Assembly (NCBI GenBank): GCA_023450085.1 | Contig: JAEXHI010000011.1 | Coordinates: 1-64,000, forward strand | Length of the DNA stretch: 64,000 nucleotides | Direction of reading: 5' to 3' | Origin: Bacteroidota bacterium | Lineage (GTDB): Bacteria > Bacteroidota > Bacteroidia > Sphingobacteriales > Sphingobacteriaceae | Shown here: piece by piece, positions 18,837-27,936 of the stretch | Layout of the letters: each line of letters opens with the position of its first letter | Numbering within the stretch: the first letter of the stretch is position 1 | Translations under genes and position numbers: made by a program | Notes under the pieces: generated by a model | Told to the model about the DNA's origin: nothing | The model's database searches: none | What the model saw: only the letters and a program-made list of their open reading frames with translations

Positions 18837-20615
18837 ATGTCAGTTTCAGTAACCAGAGTTTTCGACCTCCTAAAATATAATCTAGAAAAATTTTCTAAGG
18901 ATGAGTTTGTCAGCGGAAAAATAAATGGCGAGTGGCGCAAATACAGTACACAAAAATTTTGTGAGCTCACCGATCAGGTAAGTAGAGGGCTAACCACCTT
19001 GGGAATAGGTAAGGGGTCTAGGGTGGCTATTATGTCTCCCAATAGACCAGAATGGAATATTTGCGACTACGCCATTCTACAATTAGGAGCTTATCAAATT
19101 CCTCTATATCCAACATTGGCTGAACATGACATCAAATTTATCCTTGAGGATGCTGAAATTACAGTAGTTTTTGTCGCTGATGAACAACTGGCCGATAAAA
19201 TAAAAAAGGTAATTGCCGAAATAAAACATGAGATAACCATCTATAGTTTCAACAAGGTAAAAGGTGTTGCTTACTGGGAAGAATTGGTTGAGCTAGGGAA
19301 GCAAAATCAAACTGTGGATTTGGAGCAATACCGAGCGGCTGTTAGTCCCGAAGATATTTTGACCATTATTTATACTTCTGGTACTACGGGTACGCCTAAA
19401 GGAGTAGTGCTCACCCATGATAACTTGGTGCAGAACTTTAAAATGTCGGCGGTTCTTTTACCTCCAAATGTTACCCATGCACTAAGTTTCTTGCCTTTGT
19501 CGCATATTTTCGAAAGAATGATCCATTATCTCTATGTGTATTTAAATATTGCAGTTTATTATGCCGAGAGTATGGATACTATTGTAGCCGATATCCAATT
19601 TGTGAAACCAAGTGGTTTTTCAACGGTCCCTAGGTTGTTGGAAAAAGTCTATGATAAGATAGTGGAGAAAGGAAAAGCCTTAACGGGAATTAAGAAAATG
19701 ATTTTCTTTTGGTCGTTAAGCTTGGCTGAACAATATGATATCGATAAAGGATGGTGGTATACCTTTAAATTAGGTATCGCCAGAAAATTGGTGTTTAAAA
19801 AATGGCAAGAGGCACTCGGCGGAAATATTCAAGTGATTATTTCTGGAGGTGCAGCCTTAAATCCACGCTTGGCCAAAGTATTTTGGGCAGCAGGTTTACC
19901 GGTTTTTGAAGGTTATGGACTTACTGAAACCTCACCAGTAATTTCGGTGAACCATTTTGATGCGATTAAATTTGGTTCGGTTGGAAAGCCTATTGAAGGG
20001 GTGCAGGTAAAAATAGCCGAAGACGGAGAAGTATTGGTGAAAGGCCATAATGTAATGCAAGGCTATTACAATAGACCAGATTTAACTAGTGAAAATATAG
20101 ATTCGGACGGTTGGTTCCATACGGGGGATATTGGGGAGTTTAACGATGGCTACCTGAAAATTACCGATAGGAAAAAGGAAATGTTTAAAACAGCGGGCGG
20201 CAAGTACGTAGCCCCGCAAATTGTAGAGAATAAAATTAAAGAGGCCCCACTAATTGAACAGATCATGGTGTTGGGCGAAAACAGAAAGTTCCCTGCAGCA
20301 TTGGTAGTTCCTAATTTTGAAACTTTAAAAGGCTGGTGCAGGGTGAAAGGAATTGAATACGGTAGTAATGAAACTATTGTAGAGAATAAAGAAGTGCACG
20401 AGAAATTCCGAAAGCTGATTGACGAAGCCAACAAGGAATTTGGAAAATGGGAGCAGGTAAAACAATTTGCCTTATTGCCCAAAGAATGGAGTATTGACGG
20501 GGGTGAATTGACTCCAAAATTGAGCTTGAAGCGAAAAGTGATTTTGGAGAAGAACAAAGAAATTATTGAGAAAATATATAAAGATGCAGAAAACTATCAT
20601 CCAGAAACTAAATAG
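18837..20615 (+). CDS. Long-chain acyl-CoA synthetase (AMP-forming)
   Basis: The protein has 592 residues and no signal peptide. It is an adenylate-forming enzyme: P-loop YTSGTTGTPKGVVLTH at 179-194, then FLPLSHIFERM, GYGLTETSP, and the hinge and C-terminal block DGWFHTGDIGEF...KITDRKKEMFKTAGGKYVAPQ. The layout matches bacterial FadD15-type ligases (about 600 residues), which activate long-chain fatty acids to acyl-CoA through acyl-AMP. It is cytoplasmic or at the inner membrane. The gamma-glutamyltransferase gene starts 10 bases downstream, so the two are probably co-transcribed. Confidence 0.93.
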   Translation: MSVSVTRVFDLLKYNLEKFSKDEFVSGKINGEWRKYSTQKFCELTDQVSRGLTTLGIGKGSRVAIMSPNRPEWNICDYAILQLGAYQIPLYPTLAEHDIKFILEDAEITVVFVADEQLADKIKKVIAEIKHEITIYSFNKVKGVAYWEELVELGKQNQTVDLEQYRAAVSPEDILTIIYTSGTTGTPKGVVLTHDNLVQNFKMSAVLLPPNVTHALSFLPLSHIFERMIHYLYVYLNIAVYYAESMDTIVADIQFVKPSGFSTVPRLLEKVYDKIVEKGKALTGIKKMIFFWSLSLAEQYDIDKGWWYTFKLGIARKLVFKKWQEALGGNIQVIISGGAALNPRLAKVFWAAGLPVFEGYGLTETSPVISVNHFDAIKFGSVGKPIEGVQVKIAEDGEVLVKGHNVMQGYYNRPDLTSENIDSDGWFHTGDIGEFNDGYLKITDRKKEMFKTAGGKYVAPQIVENKIKEAPLIEQIMVLGENRKFPAALVVPNFETLKGWCRVKGIEYGSNETIVENKEVHEKFRKLIDEANKEFGKWEQVKQFALLPKEWSIDGGELTPKLSLKRKVILEKNKEIIEKIYKDAENYHPETK

Positions 20616-20625
20616 AAGGATTAAA

Positions 20626-22365
20626 ATGAGCAAATGGTTAGCCATGGCCCTGCTGTTAAGTTTTAGTCAGGCAAATGCTCAGATAGAAAAAGAAAAAAAT
20701 GTAAAGGCATTTGAATTTTTATCAAATGCCGATTCGAAAAAAGCTGGAAAAGCTTTAGAATTTAAAAAAGGAGCGGTGGTATCAGCTCACCCAGAGGCTA
20801 CGGCAGTAGGCGTCGAAATCCTTAAAAAAGGAGGTAATGCGGTAGATGCTACAGTAGCGGTAAAATTTGCTTTAGCAGTAGTGTATCCCAATGCAGGTAA
20901 TATTGGTGGCGGCGGTTTTTTAATCTATCGTTCTGCTAAAGGTGAGCTTAATTCCATGGATTTTAGGGAAAAAGCTCCCGCATTGGCTAGTAAAGACATG
21001 TACTTGGATGCCAAAGGTGATGCGGTTTCTGAAAAAAGTAAGGAAGGACATTTAGCTGCAGGTGTACCTGGAACCGTAGATGGAATGGTTGCATTACATC
21101 AGAAATATGGCAAATTAAAATGGGCCGAGTTAGTTGAGCCTGCTTATCAATTGGCCACTAAGGGATTCAAGATTACCAAACAACAAGCTAACGAATTAAA
21201 TAGGTTACAAAATAAATTCAAGCAGTTTAACCCACTAGGCACTGTATTTATTAAACAAGAAGGCGAATGGACTGCAGGCGATTTATTGGTACAAACAGAG
21301 CTGGCAAATACCTTAAAGCTAATTAGAGATAAAGGCAGGGCTGGCTTTTATGAAGGTGAAGTAGCCAATTTTATTGTAGAAGAGATGAAAAGAGGGGGCG
21401 GCTTGATTTCTAAAGAAGACTTGAAAAACTACCATGCCGCTTGGAGAACCCCAATTGTTGGGAGTTATAGAGGATATAAAATCATCACCATGCCTCCAAC
21501 CTCAAGTGGAGGAATTGCCTTGGTGCAATTATTACAGTCGGTAGAAGCTTTCCCGCTTTCTAAATGGGGGCATAACGCTGATTCGACCGTACAGGTGATG
21601 GTAGAAGCCGAAAGAAGGGTTTATGCCGATAGAGCTAAACACTTAGGGGATCCTGATTTTTGGAAAGTACCACAAAAGGAACTTTTAGAGACAGCCTATA
21701 ATAAAGGCAGGATGGCCAACTTTAATTGGAATAAAGCAACACCTAGCAGCGAAATTCAAGCTGGAGAATTTGCCAGAAAAGAAAGCGAAGAGACCACACA
21801 TTTCTCGGTGGTAGATAAAGATGGAAATGCCGTATCGCTAACTACCACTATTAATACTTCCTATGGAAACTATGTAGTGGTAAAAGGTGCTGGATTTTTG
21901 TTGAATAATGAGATGGATGATTTTTCAGTGAAACCAGGAGTGCCTAATTATTTTGGATTGGTGGGATATGAGGCTAATGCCATTGCACCAAACAAACGTA
22001 TGCTAAGTTCAATGACACCAACTATTTTGGAGAAAGATGGTAAGCTAGCGATGGTAGTGGGGACGCCTGGAGGTTCAACCATCATTACTTCTGTTTTTCA
22101 AACCATCGTAAACGTGATTGACTTTGGGATGGATATGCAAAAAGCTGTAAATGCTAAAAAGTTCCATCATCAGTGGTTACCTGATAGAACAGATATTGAA
22201 CCTGATGCCCTAACACCAGAAGCACAACAAAAATTAGAGGCAAAAGGCTATACTTTTTATAAGCGTAGCAGTATTGGAAGGGTTGACGCTATTTTGGTCA
22301 CTAAAAAAGGAGTTTATCAAACCGGTGCTGATCCAAGAGGTGATGATACCGCCGGTGGATGGTAG
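20626..22365 (+). CDS. ggt: Gamma-glutamyltransferase (glutathione hydrolase)
   Basis: I chose the ATG at 20626 (579 residues) because AGAAGGAT precedes it and it gives a clean signal peptide (MSKWLAMALLLSFSQANAQ). Earlier in-frame starts at 20566 and 20584 overlap the acyl-CoA synthetase gene. Family motifs are VGVEILKKGGNAVDA, NAGNIGGGGFLIYR, MPPTSSGGIAL and VVGTPGGSTI. The self-cleavage site precedes Thr390 in TTHFSVVD, giving the two subunits, with NNEMDDFS downstream. It is periplasmic and cleaves or transfers gamma-glutamyl groups of glutathione and related amides. It is complete, with a terminator after the stop. Confidence 0.94.
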   Translation: MSKWLAMALLLSFSQANAQIEKEKNVKAFEFLSNADSKKAGKALEFKKGAVVSAHPEATAVGVEILKKGGNAVDATVAVKFALAVVYPNAGNIGGGGFLIYRSAKGELNSMDFREKAPALASKDMYLDAKGDAVSEKSKEGHLAAGVPGTVDGMVALHQKYGKLKWAELVEPAYQLATKGFKITKQQANELNRLQNKFKQFNPLGTVFIKQEGEWTAGDLLVQTELANTLKLIRDKGRAGFYEGEVANFIVEEMKRGGGLISKEDLKNYHAAWRTPIVGSYRGYKIITMPPTSSGGIALVQLLQSVEAFPLSKWGHNADSTVQVMVEAERRVYADRAKHLGDPDFWKVPQKELLETAYNKGRMANFNWNKATPSSEIQAGEFARKESEETTHFSVVDKDGNAVSLTTTINTSYGNYVVVKGAGFLLNNEMDDFSVKPGVPNYFGLVGYEANAIAPNKRMLSSMTPTILEKDGKLAMVVGTPGGSTIITSVFQTIVNVIDFGMDMQKAVNAKKFHHQWLPDRTDIEPDALTPEAQQKLEAKGYTFYKRSSIGRVDAILVTKKGVYQTGADPRGDDTAGGW

Positions 22366-22390
22366 AATATTATTTTAATGTGTAGTATAT

Positions 22391-22423
22391 AGCGAGATTG
22401 ACGGAGGTTAATCTCGCTTTTTT
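22391..22423 (+). terminator. Rho-independent terminator after ggt
   Basis: AGCGAGATT pairs with AATCTCGCT across a 10-base loop and is followed by a T run. Confidence 0.85.
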
Positions 22424-22450
22424 ATGCTTAAGCGTAAAGAGCCTTGGCGA

Positions 22451-22999
22451 TTATGATAAATGACGGTTCAAATCTTTTAATGCCTTGGTTAAATGATTGT
22501 TCACTGTTTTTTCAGAGATATTAAGCTCCTTGGCAATTTGTTTATGCTTCTTGCCTTCTTCTCTGCTCATCTTAAAAACAATTCTACATTTTTCGGGTAA
22601 TTGGTTTACAGCTTTGTTCAAACTGGCTAAAAATTCTTTTTCAAGTAGGGGCATCTCTGCAGAGCATGCCAATTCTGTTGCAAAAGTTAAATGAGCTAAC
22701 TTCTGTTCTTTTCGATGAAATTTATCCATCATGTTGATCACCTTGTATTTTACTGCTGCAGCAAGATAAGTGTAGAGCGAATACTTTAATTGTAGGCTTG
22801 CCCGGCGGGTCCATAAACTACAGAAGATATCTTGAACACACTCTTCGGCCATTTCTGGTGAATGAAATGAATTAACGGCCAGTGCGAAAATTTTTTTCCA
22901 ATAACGTTTATATAATTCAGCAAAAGCTAAATGGTCATCTTGCAGCCGAATAATATCAAGCAGCATCTGGTCAGTCCAGTCTGAGGTACAGTATTTCAT
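22451..22999 (-). CDS. ECF sigma-70 factor (Bacteroidetes-type)
   Basis: The protein has 182 residues from the ATG at 22999; a GTG three codons earlier is the alternative. The sigma-2 region includes FAELYKRYWKKIFALAVNSFHSPE and AEECVQDIFCSLW. The sigma-4 region has LPEKCRIVFKMSREEGKKHKQIAKELNISEKTVNNHLTKAL, a typical helix-turn-helix for -35 binding. It belongs with ECF factors that usually precede a FecR-like anti-sigma and SusC/SusD genes, but none lies on either side here. It may act with an anti-sigma encoded elsewhere. Confidence 0.92.
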   Translation of the reverse strand: MKYCTSDWTDQMLLDIIRLQDDHLAFAELYKRYWKKIFALAVNSFHSPEMAEECVQDIFCSLWTRRASLQLKYSLYTYLAAAVKYKVINMMDKFHRKEQKLAHLTFATELACSAEMPLLEKEFLASLNKAVNQLPEKCRIVFKMSREEGKKHKQIAKELNISEKTVNNHLTKALKDLNRHLS

Positions 23000-23061
23000 A
23001 GGTAACACTAAAATAGTAAATTCTATTTTAGAATCAATGCGCTCATTTAAAGTTAGTTGTG

Positions 23062-23093
23062 TTTGGTATTGGGTGCTTGGTAAAATATGTTTG
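23062..23093 (+). promoter_or_regulatory. Bacteroidota-type promoter of the delta-60 protein gene
   Basis: TTTG (23062-23065) is followed, after 20 bases, by a perfect TATGTTTG box (23086-23093). This is close to TTTG-N19-TAnnTTTG. It implies a leader of about 140 bases. The region also holds the upstream side of the divergent sigma factor gene. Confidence 0.6.
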
Positions 23094-23238
23094 TTTTTAG
23101 CTATTTTTTGATGTTTTAGACTAAAAGTTTAAAACAACTAGGTGTATACTTTAAATTTTCTGACTATTAATCAAAAATGCAGAACGAAGAAATTTATTTC
23201 TGAGAAAAGCATGATGAAAAAACAAAACACACATACCT

Positions 23239-24927
23239 ATGAAAAAAATGATTACGCTAATTTTTCTTTTAGCTACCCTAAACACTTTTGCCCAACTGGG
23301 CCGTCTAGATAATACTTTTATTTCTGGTGAAGGAACTGACCAGCCTATTTATTCAATGGTAAAACAGTCTGATGGTAAAATGCTGATTGGTGGCAATTTT
23401 ACGATCTACAACAACCAAGCAGTGTCCCGTATTTCTCGCATTAACGCTAATGGCAGTTTGGATAATACCTTTAATTCAGGCGGAACTGGGGCAAATAATT
23501 TAGTTTATGTGTTGGCTTTACAGCCTAGTGGTAAAATATTTGCTACTGGATTTTTTGACGCTTACAATGGAGTCTTAAGAAACAAAATTGCTAGAGTAAA
23601 TGATGATGGAACTTTGGATAATGATTTTGATCCAGGTACAGGCTTGAATGCTATTGCCCACAGTTTTATAACATTACCCAGTGGCAAAATAATAGTTGCT
23701 GGGTTTTTTACTACTTATAATGATGTAACGGTAAACTATATTGCACGGGTTGAAGATGATGGTAGTTTAGACGATACTTTTAATTCTGGTGGTGCAGGAG
23801 CCAATGGCCCTATATATAAGGTTCTTCGATTGGAAGATGACAGGATGATGATTATAGGTAATTTTACAGAGTATAACGGTTCGCCAGCGAATGGTATTGC
23901 TCGTATCAAAGCTGATGGAACCTTAGACAATACTTTTAACCCTGGAATGGGGGTTGATGGGTCAATCAATACAATTATTGAACAGGCCAACGATCAGTTT
24001 TTAATAGCTGGTAACTTCACTTCTTACAATGGTACAACAGTAAACAACATAGCTCGTATTGATTTTGATGGGAGTTTAGACGCCAGTTTTAATGCTGGCG
24101 GAGCGGGGGCAGATGGTGTAATCTACACGTTAGCGGAACAGCCTAATGGCAAAATTTTGCTTGGTGGCTCATTTTCCAATTATAACGGACAAAGTAGCCA
24201 AGGGATTGTACGCATTAACACTAACGGTACTATTGATCCTAATTTTAATCCTGGCACAGGGGCAACAGGTGGAGCAAACCAAGCAATATGGGATATTGTA
24301 TTACAGCCTGATGGGAAGGCGGTAATTACGGGGTCATTTACCGAATATAATGGTATAACCAAAAATAACATTGCTGGTATTTTAGTGTCAGAACCAGTAC
24401 TTCCGGTAAGCTTCGGTAAATTTATGGCAATGGCGCAAAATGATAAGGTTAAACTGAGCTGGAATACGCTTAGCGAAACTAACAATCAACTTTTTATGGC
24501 TTACCGTAGCATTGATGCTATAAACTACACTCCAATAGCTACCCAAATAAGCAAAGGGGGTGGGGCTAATAGCTATACGGTTTTCGACAACCAGCCGGCC
24601 AACGGAATAAATTACTACCGTTTAACACAAAAAGATATCGATGGTAAGGTTACGATTTTGGCCAATGCCGCTGTTAACTTTTCGCTATCGGGTCAAAACG
24701 TAAAAATATGGCCAAATCCCGTTGTTGATTTGTTGAATGTTAATTTGACTCCCAGCGTGTACCAAACTTTGATACTCACCAATGTAAATGGTCAAAAACT
24801 CCAAGAACTTAGTTTGAAGAAAACGCAAAATAGTGTTCAATTAAACTTAACTGCTTACCCTAAAGGAGTGTATGTTATTCAGCTAAAAGGTGAAAACAAT
24901 ATGCAGTCGATAAAGGTGTTAAAATAG
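23239..24927 (+). CDS. Delta-60 repeat protein with T9SS sorting domain
   Basis: The protein has 562 residues with a signal peptide (MKKMITLIFLLATLNTFAQ). Seven tandem units of about 52 residues follow, each of the form LD.TFN.G.G....I......P.GKI...G.F..YNG.....I.RI..DG. These are delta-60 repeats, which fold as beta-propeller blades. An LPVSFGKF...KLSWNTLSETNNQLF domain comes next, then the type A sorting domain (IWPNPVVDLLNVNL, ending MQSIKVLK). It is predicted to be secreted and surface-bound. The ligand is unknown. Confidence 0.92.
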   Translation: MKKMITLIFLLATLNTFAQLGRLDNTFISGEGTDQPIYSMVKQSDGKMLIGGNFTIYNNQAVSRISRINANGSLDNTFNSGGTGANNLVYVLALQPSGKIFATGFFDAYNGVLRNKIARVNDDGTLDNDFDPGTGLNAIAHSFITLPSGKIIVAGFFTTYNDVTVNYIARVEDDGSLDDTFNSGGAGANGPIYKVLRLEDDRMMIIGNFTEYNGSPANGIARIKADGTLDNTFNPGMGVDGSINTIIEQANDQFLIAGNFTSYNGTTVNNIARIDFDGSLDASFNAGGAGADGVIYTLAEQPNGKILLGGSFSNYNGQSSQGIVRINTNGTIDPNFNPGTGATGGANQAIWDIVLQPDGKAVITGSFTEYNGITKNNIAGILVSEPVLPVSFGKFMAMAQNDKVKLSWNTLSETNNQLFMAYRSIDAINYTPIATQISKGGGANSYTVFDNQPANGINYYRLTQKDIDGKVTILANAAVNFSLSGQNVKIWPNPVVDLLNVNLTPSVYQTLILTNVNGQKLQELSLKKTQNSVQLNLTAYPKGVYVIQLKGENNMQSIKVLK

Positions 24928-24970
24928 GTATTAACTATCGAGAAGTAAAAAACAAGATGCTTATAACTCC

Positions 24971-25004
24971 AAACCTCGTAGGTTTCTAAAACCTACGAGG
25001 TTTT
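24971..25004. terminator. Terminator with CCTCGTAGG palindrome
   Basis: AAACCTCGTAGGTTT pairs with AACCTACGAGGTTT across a short loop and is followed by T. It is a near-perfect palindrome whose core is shared with hairpins at 41897-41971 and, more loosely, at 27580 and 55272. Confidence 0.8.
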
Positions 25005-25433
25005 ATGGTATATATACCAATTATGACTTAACGTTCTTCGCGATTCCTTTGTCCTGTATGTACGGATTGCGGTTGATTTAGTGCTCTTTAAAAATTAGAC
25101 AAATTCTCTGCATTAGAGATTATTATATGCTACTACGTTCTTGATTGGACGTTTGTACAAAAGCAAACCATTTTCGTACAAAAACGAACCCTCTGGATAG
25201 GCAACACATTTAGTTTTGTGATAACCATTTAAAGCCAAACGTGTATGAAAACTAACCATCTCAAAAATCTAAAGAGGTAATATTCAATTTATTTCTTAAA
25301 AGCGATCCTTTAGTGAGGAGATGCTATTTAGCGTAACCTATGTTTTATTGTGCGCTTTTCTGCTTTAGGGTATCCCCTCTAAGACTTCAATAAATAACCA
25401 AAATTATAAATCACCCATTAACAAATTAAATGT
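25005..25433 (+). other. Upstream region of the beta-helix T9SS gene
   Basis: There are 429 bases with no gene. It holds a tandem direct repeat (25155-25190) and a TAGTTTTG box at 25211-25218 that matches the -7 consensus but has no good -33 partner. A second, imperfect TATGTTTT lies near 25338. The leader is therefore probably long. Confidence 0.45.
25155..25190 (+). repeat. Two direct repeats 21 bp apart, candidate operator
   Basis: GTACAAAAGCAAACC (25155-25169) and GTACAAAAACGAACC (25176-25190) match at 13 of 15 positions and start 21 bases apart, two helical turns. They end 20 bases upstream of a TAGTTTTG box. Binding of a dimer or of two regulator molecules on one DNA face is inferred. 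Confidence 0.5.
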
Positions 25434-27566
25434 ATGAATAAACTTTACCTAAAAACTTTGGGCGTGTTGTGCTTGAGCTTATTTGCTCTTAAGATGAATG
25501 CACAAACAACCTATTATGTTAAAACCGATGGAGTAGGTGTTGCCGCTACGGCTACTAATTGGTCAGCAGCATCAAATGATTTGCAGAGTGTGATCAACGT
25601 AGCCCAAGCTGGAGATAAGATTTTTGTAGCAAAAGGTACTTATACTCCCAATAGTTTGGTCAATACTGCTGATGCGATCACAAGCAAGGATTATGCTTTT
25701 GTGTTGAAAAACGGCGTAAGCATTTATGGAGGCTTTGTAGGAATCGAAGCCGACGAAACCCAACGTGTCGCTGGCAATGAAACTGTTTTGAGTGGCGATT
25801 TAAGTGGGAATGATGTAGACGAGATCAGCTCAAATACAAATACCTATATGACGCTCAATAAAACCGACAATGTGTATCATGTGGTTTTGGCAATAGGTTT
25901 AACCAATGTGACAATTTTTGATGGCTTTACCGTAACCAAGGGAGATGCTTCCGCTAGCACTGCGTCTACGGTTTCCGTAAGCTCCAAAAATATAGATAGA
26001 AGGCTTGGTGGGGGGATTTACATTTTGGAATCAAGTGCTAATCTTAAGATTTCTAACGTTAAGGTCACTATTAATAGAGCCAACGGAGATGGAGATACTT
26101 CTGGTGGCTGCGGTTCTGGTATTTATGTGAACAACAGTACTCCGGTAATTGAGGATTGTGAGATTACCAAGTCCTTTAACATGAATGCTGCACCCAAAAC
26201 GGCGGGTAGTAACTATGGTTCGGGAATGTCGTTGGTGGTAGCAAGCCATGCAACAATCACTAATACTGTTTTTGCTGAAAATTTTGGTAGTTACGGAGGT
26301 GCAGTTGCCATTAATGGTAGTAATCCTACTTTCACCAATTGTACTTTTAAAAGCAATCGTGGTGGAGGAAGAGGTGGTGCGGTAGATATACGCGGGGCTT
26401 TTCCAACATTTAACAGCTGCTTATTTTCCGAAAATACTGCTACTGGAAGTGGGGGTGGTGCGGTATATAATTATACTGGAAGAGCATCTTTTTTAAATTG
26501 TATTTTCTATAAAAACAGTGCAGCTACTACTAATGGGGCAGCTTATGGCTCACAGACTAACAACTATGGGGCTATTTTTACTAATAATACCTTTTTCGAA
26601 AATAAGAATACTTACGGGGGTACTGCGACTAATTTATCTGCAGGGATATACATAGCTGCAGTAGGCACCAGCACCAGCTATCCAGATAAAAAAACCTATT
26701 TGTATAACAATATATTCTTTGGTAATACTACTTCGGTTAGTATCAACACTGTAGACATATATGCTGCAGACGCTGCATTGCTTGGAGCAGTAAATAATAA
26801 CATTGTGCAGCAAACCCCATATATTACAGCAAATCAAGGTAATTTAACCAATGTAAATCCTCTTTTCATTAGCGTTACTCCCGGGCATATTGCATTTTTG
26901 GCTCCGCATAGCACTAGTCCAGCTAAAAATGCTGGAAATGATAGCTACAATACTACTGCCGTTGATTTTAATGGCAGGGTTCGTAAAAATGGTACCATTG
27001 ATATTGGAGCTGTTGAGCATTATGATGTATTGCCCGTGTCGTTAATTAATTTTACAGCAAAAGCCACCTTGAAAGGGGCGCAACTGGACTGGAAAGTCGC
27101 TTCGGAAACTAATAATAAATATTACATTGTGAGTCGTAGCACTGATGGCAAAGACTATCAATTGATTGCAAAAGTAAAAGGGGTAGGTACTAGCAATAAT
27201 TCTTTGAGCTATACTTATATCGATCAAATGGCTGCTAGTGGTACATATTATTACAAATTAGAGCAAGAAGATTTAGATGGGACAATCAATTATCTGGCTA
27301 CCCAAGTAGTAAAAAATAGTTTAGCAAATAATGTGGTGAGTGTTTATCCTAATCCAATCAAAGCTAATGCAACCGTAGCTTTAACAGATGGTATTTACCA
27401 TAAATACAGTGTGATTGGTTTACAGGGAACTACCGTGCTTAGTGGCAACATAGGTGTAACCGATAGAGAATTGGAGCTTAATTTATCTCGACTGTCTAGT
27501 GGAACTTATATTATTAAACTAGCCGGATTCAATGTCAATAAATCTGTAAAAGTAATTAAGTTGTAA
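25434..27566 (+). CDS. Beta-helix surface protein with T9SS sorting domain
   Basis: The protein has 710 residues with a signal peptide ending LKMNAQ. The N-terminal motif YYVKTDGVG...NDLQSVINVAQAGDKIFVAKGTYTP and GVSIYGGF is typical of right-handed beta-helix (choice-of-anchor Q) proteins. Rungs such as TFTNCTFKSNRGGGRGGAVDI and SCLFSENTATGSGGGAVYNY follow up to about residue 500. The LPVSLINF...LDWKVASETNNKYY domain and the type A sorting domain (VYPNPIKANATV, ending NKSVKVIKL) close it. Beta-helices of this kind may bind or cut polysaccharide; no catalytic motif is evident. Confidence 0.9.
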   Translation: MNKLYLKTLGVLCLSLFALKMNAQTTYYVKTDGVGVAATATNWSAASNDLQSVINVAQAGDKIFVAKGTYTPNSLVNTADAITSKDYAFVLKNGVSIYGGFVGIEADETQRVAGNETVLSGDLSGNDVDEISSNTNTYMTLNKTDNVYHVVLAIGLTNVTIFDGFTVTKGDASASTASTVSVSSKNIDRRLGGGIYILESSANLKISNVKVTINRANGDGDTSGGCGSGIYVNNSTPVIEDCEITKSFNMNAAPKTAGSNYGSGMSLVVASHATITNTVFAENFGSYGGAVAINGSNPTFTNCTFKSNRGGGRGGAVDIRGAFPTFNSCLFSENTATGSGGGAVYNYTGRASFLNCIFYKNSAATTNGAAYGSQTNNYGAIFTNNTFFENKNTYGGTATNLSAGIYIAAVGTSTSYPDKKTYLYNNIFFGNTTSVSINTVDIYAADAALLGAVNNNIVQQTPYITANQGNLTNVNPLFISVTPGHIAFLAPHSTSPAKNAGNDSYNTTAVDFNGRVRKNGTIDIGAVEHYDVLPVSLINFTAKATLKGAQLDWKVASETNNKYYIVSRSTDGKDYQLIAKVKGVGTSNNSLSYTYIDQMAASGTYYYKLEQEDLDGTINYLATQVVKNSLANNVVSVYPNPIKANATVALTDGIYHKYSVIGLQGTTVLSGNIGVTDRELELNLSRLSSGTYIIKLAGFNVNKSVKVIKL

Positions 27567-27579
27567 TCAACTAGTTTTG

Positions 27580-27612
27580 AGCCCTTGTAAACTGATAAAA
27601 CTTACAAGGGCT
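27580..27612 (+). terminator. Hairpin terminator
   Basis: AGCCCTTGTAA pairs perfectly with TTACAAGGGCT across 11 bases, 14 bases after the stop. The following T tract is interrupted (TACTTTCTCTTT). Confidence 0.65.
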
Positions 27613-27936
27613 TACTTTCTCTTTGCGTTTCTTCTCGATTGCTTAACAGCTCTTTTGCGGGAAAAAATTTTCGCTTCGTCAATCTTTGTCGTAAAATATT
27701 AACAGTTTTTATACATTGGCATAAAATAAATGCCTAGTTTTCTCGTTAATTTTATTGCGTTTCGTTGAAAGTGTATAGCAAACCACACACTTTTTTCTTT
27801 TCTCTAACTTTTTTGTTACTGTTGTTATCTGTCTGTTAATCAGTTGATTAAATTTTGTTTGTCGGCTGTAGACTAGAATTTGGTACAGCTATTGACTTTG
27901 GTTTGGCATCTAACAGATACTTATAAAGTCAATATT
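27613..27936 (+). other. ompA upstream region with a second hairpin
   Basis: No gene is seen in these 324 bases. AAAGTGT (27768-27774) pairs with ACACTTT (27787-27793) and is followed by a T run, so it looks like a terminator although no gene precedes it. GGCAT...ATGCC lies just upstream. A weak TTTG...TAGAATTTG promoter-like pair lies at about 27860-27885. Confidence 0.35.

Noticed and set aside
20566..20625. Earlier starts for gamma-glutamyltransferase
   Set aside because: They overlap the acyl-CoA synthetase gene and lengthen the signal peptide; the ATG at 20626 has the ribosome binding site.
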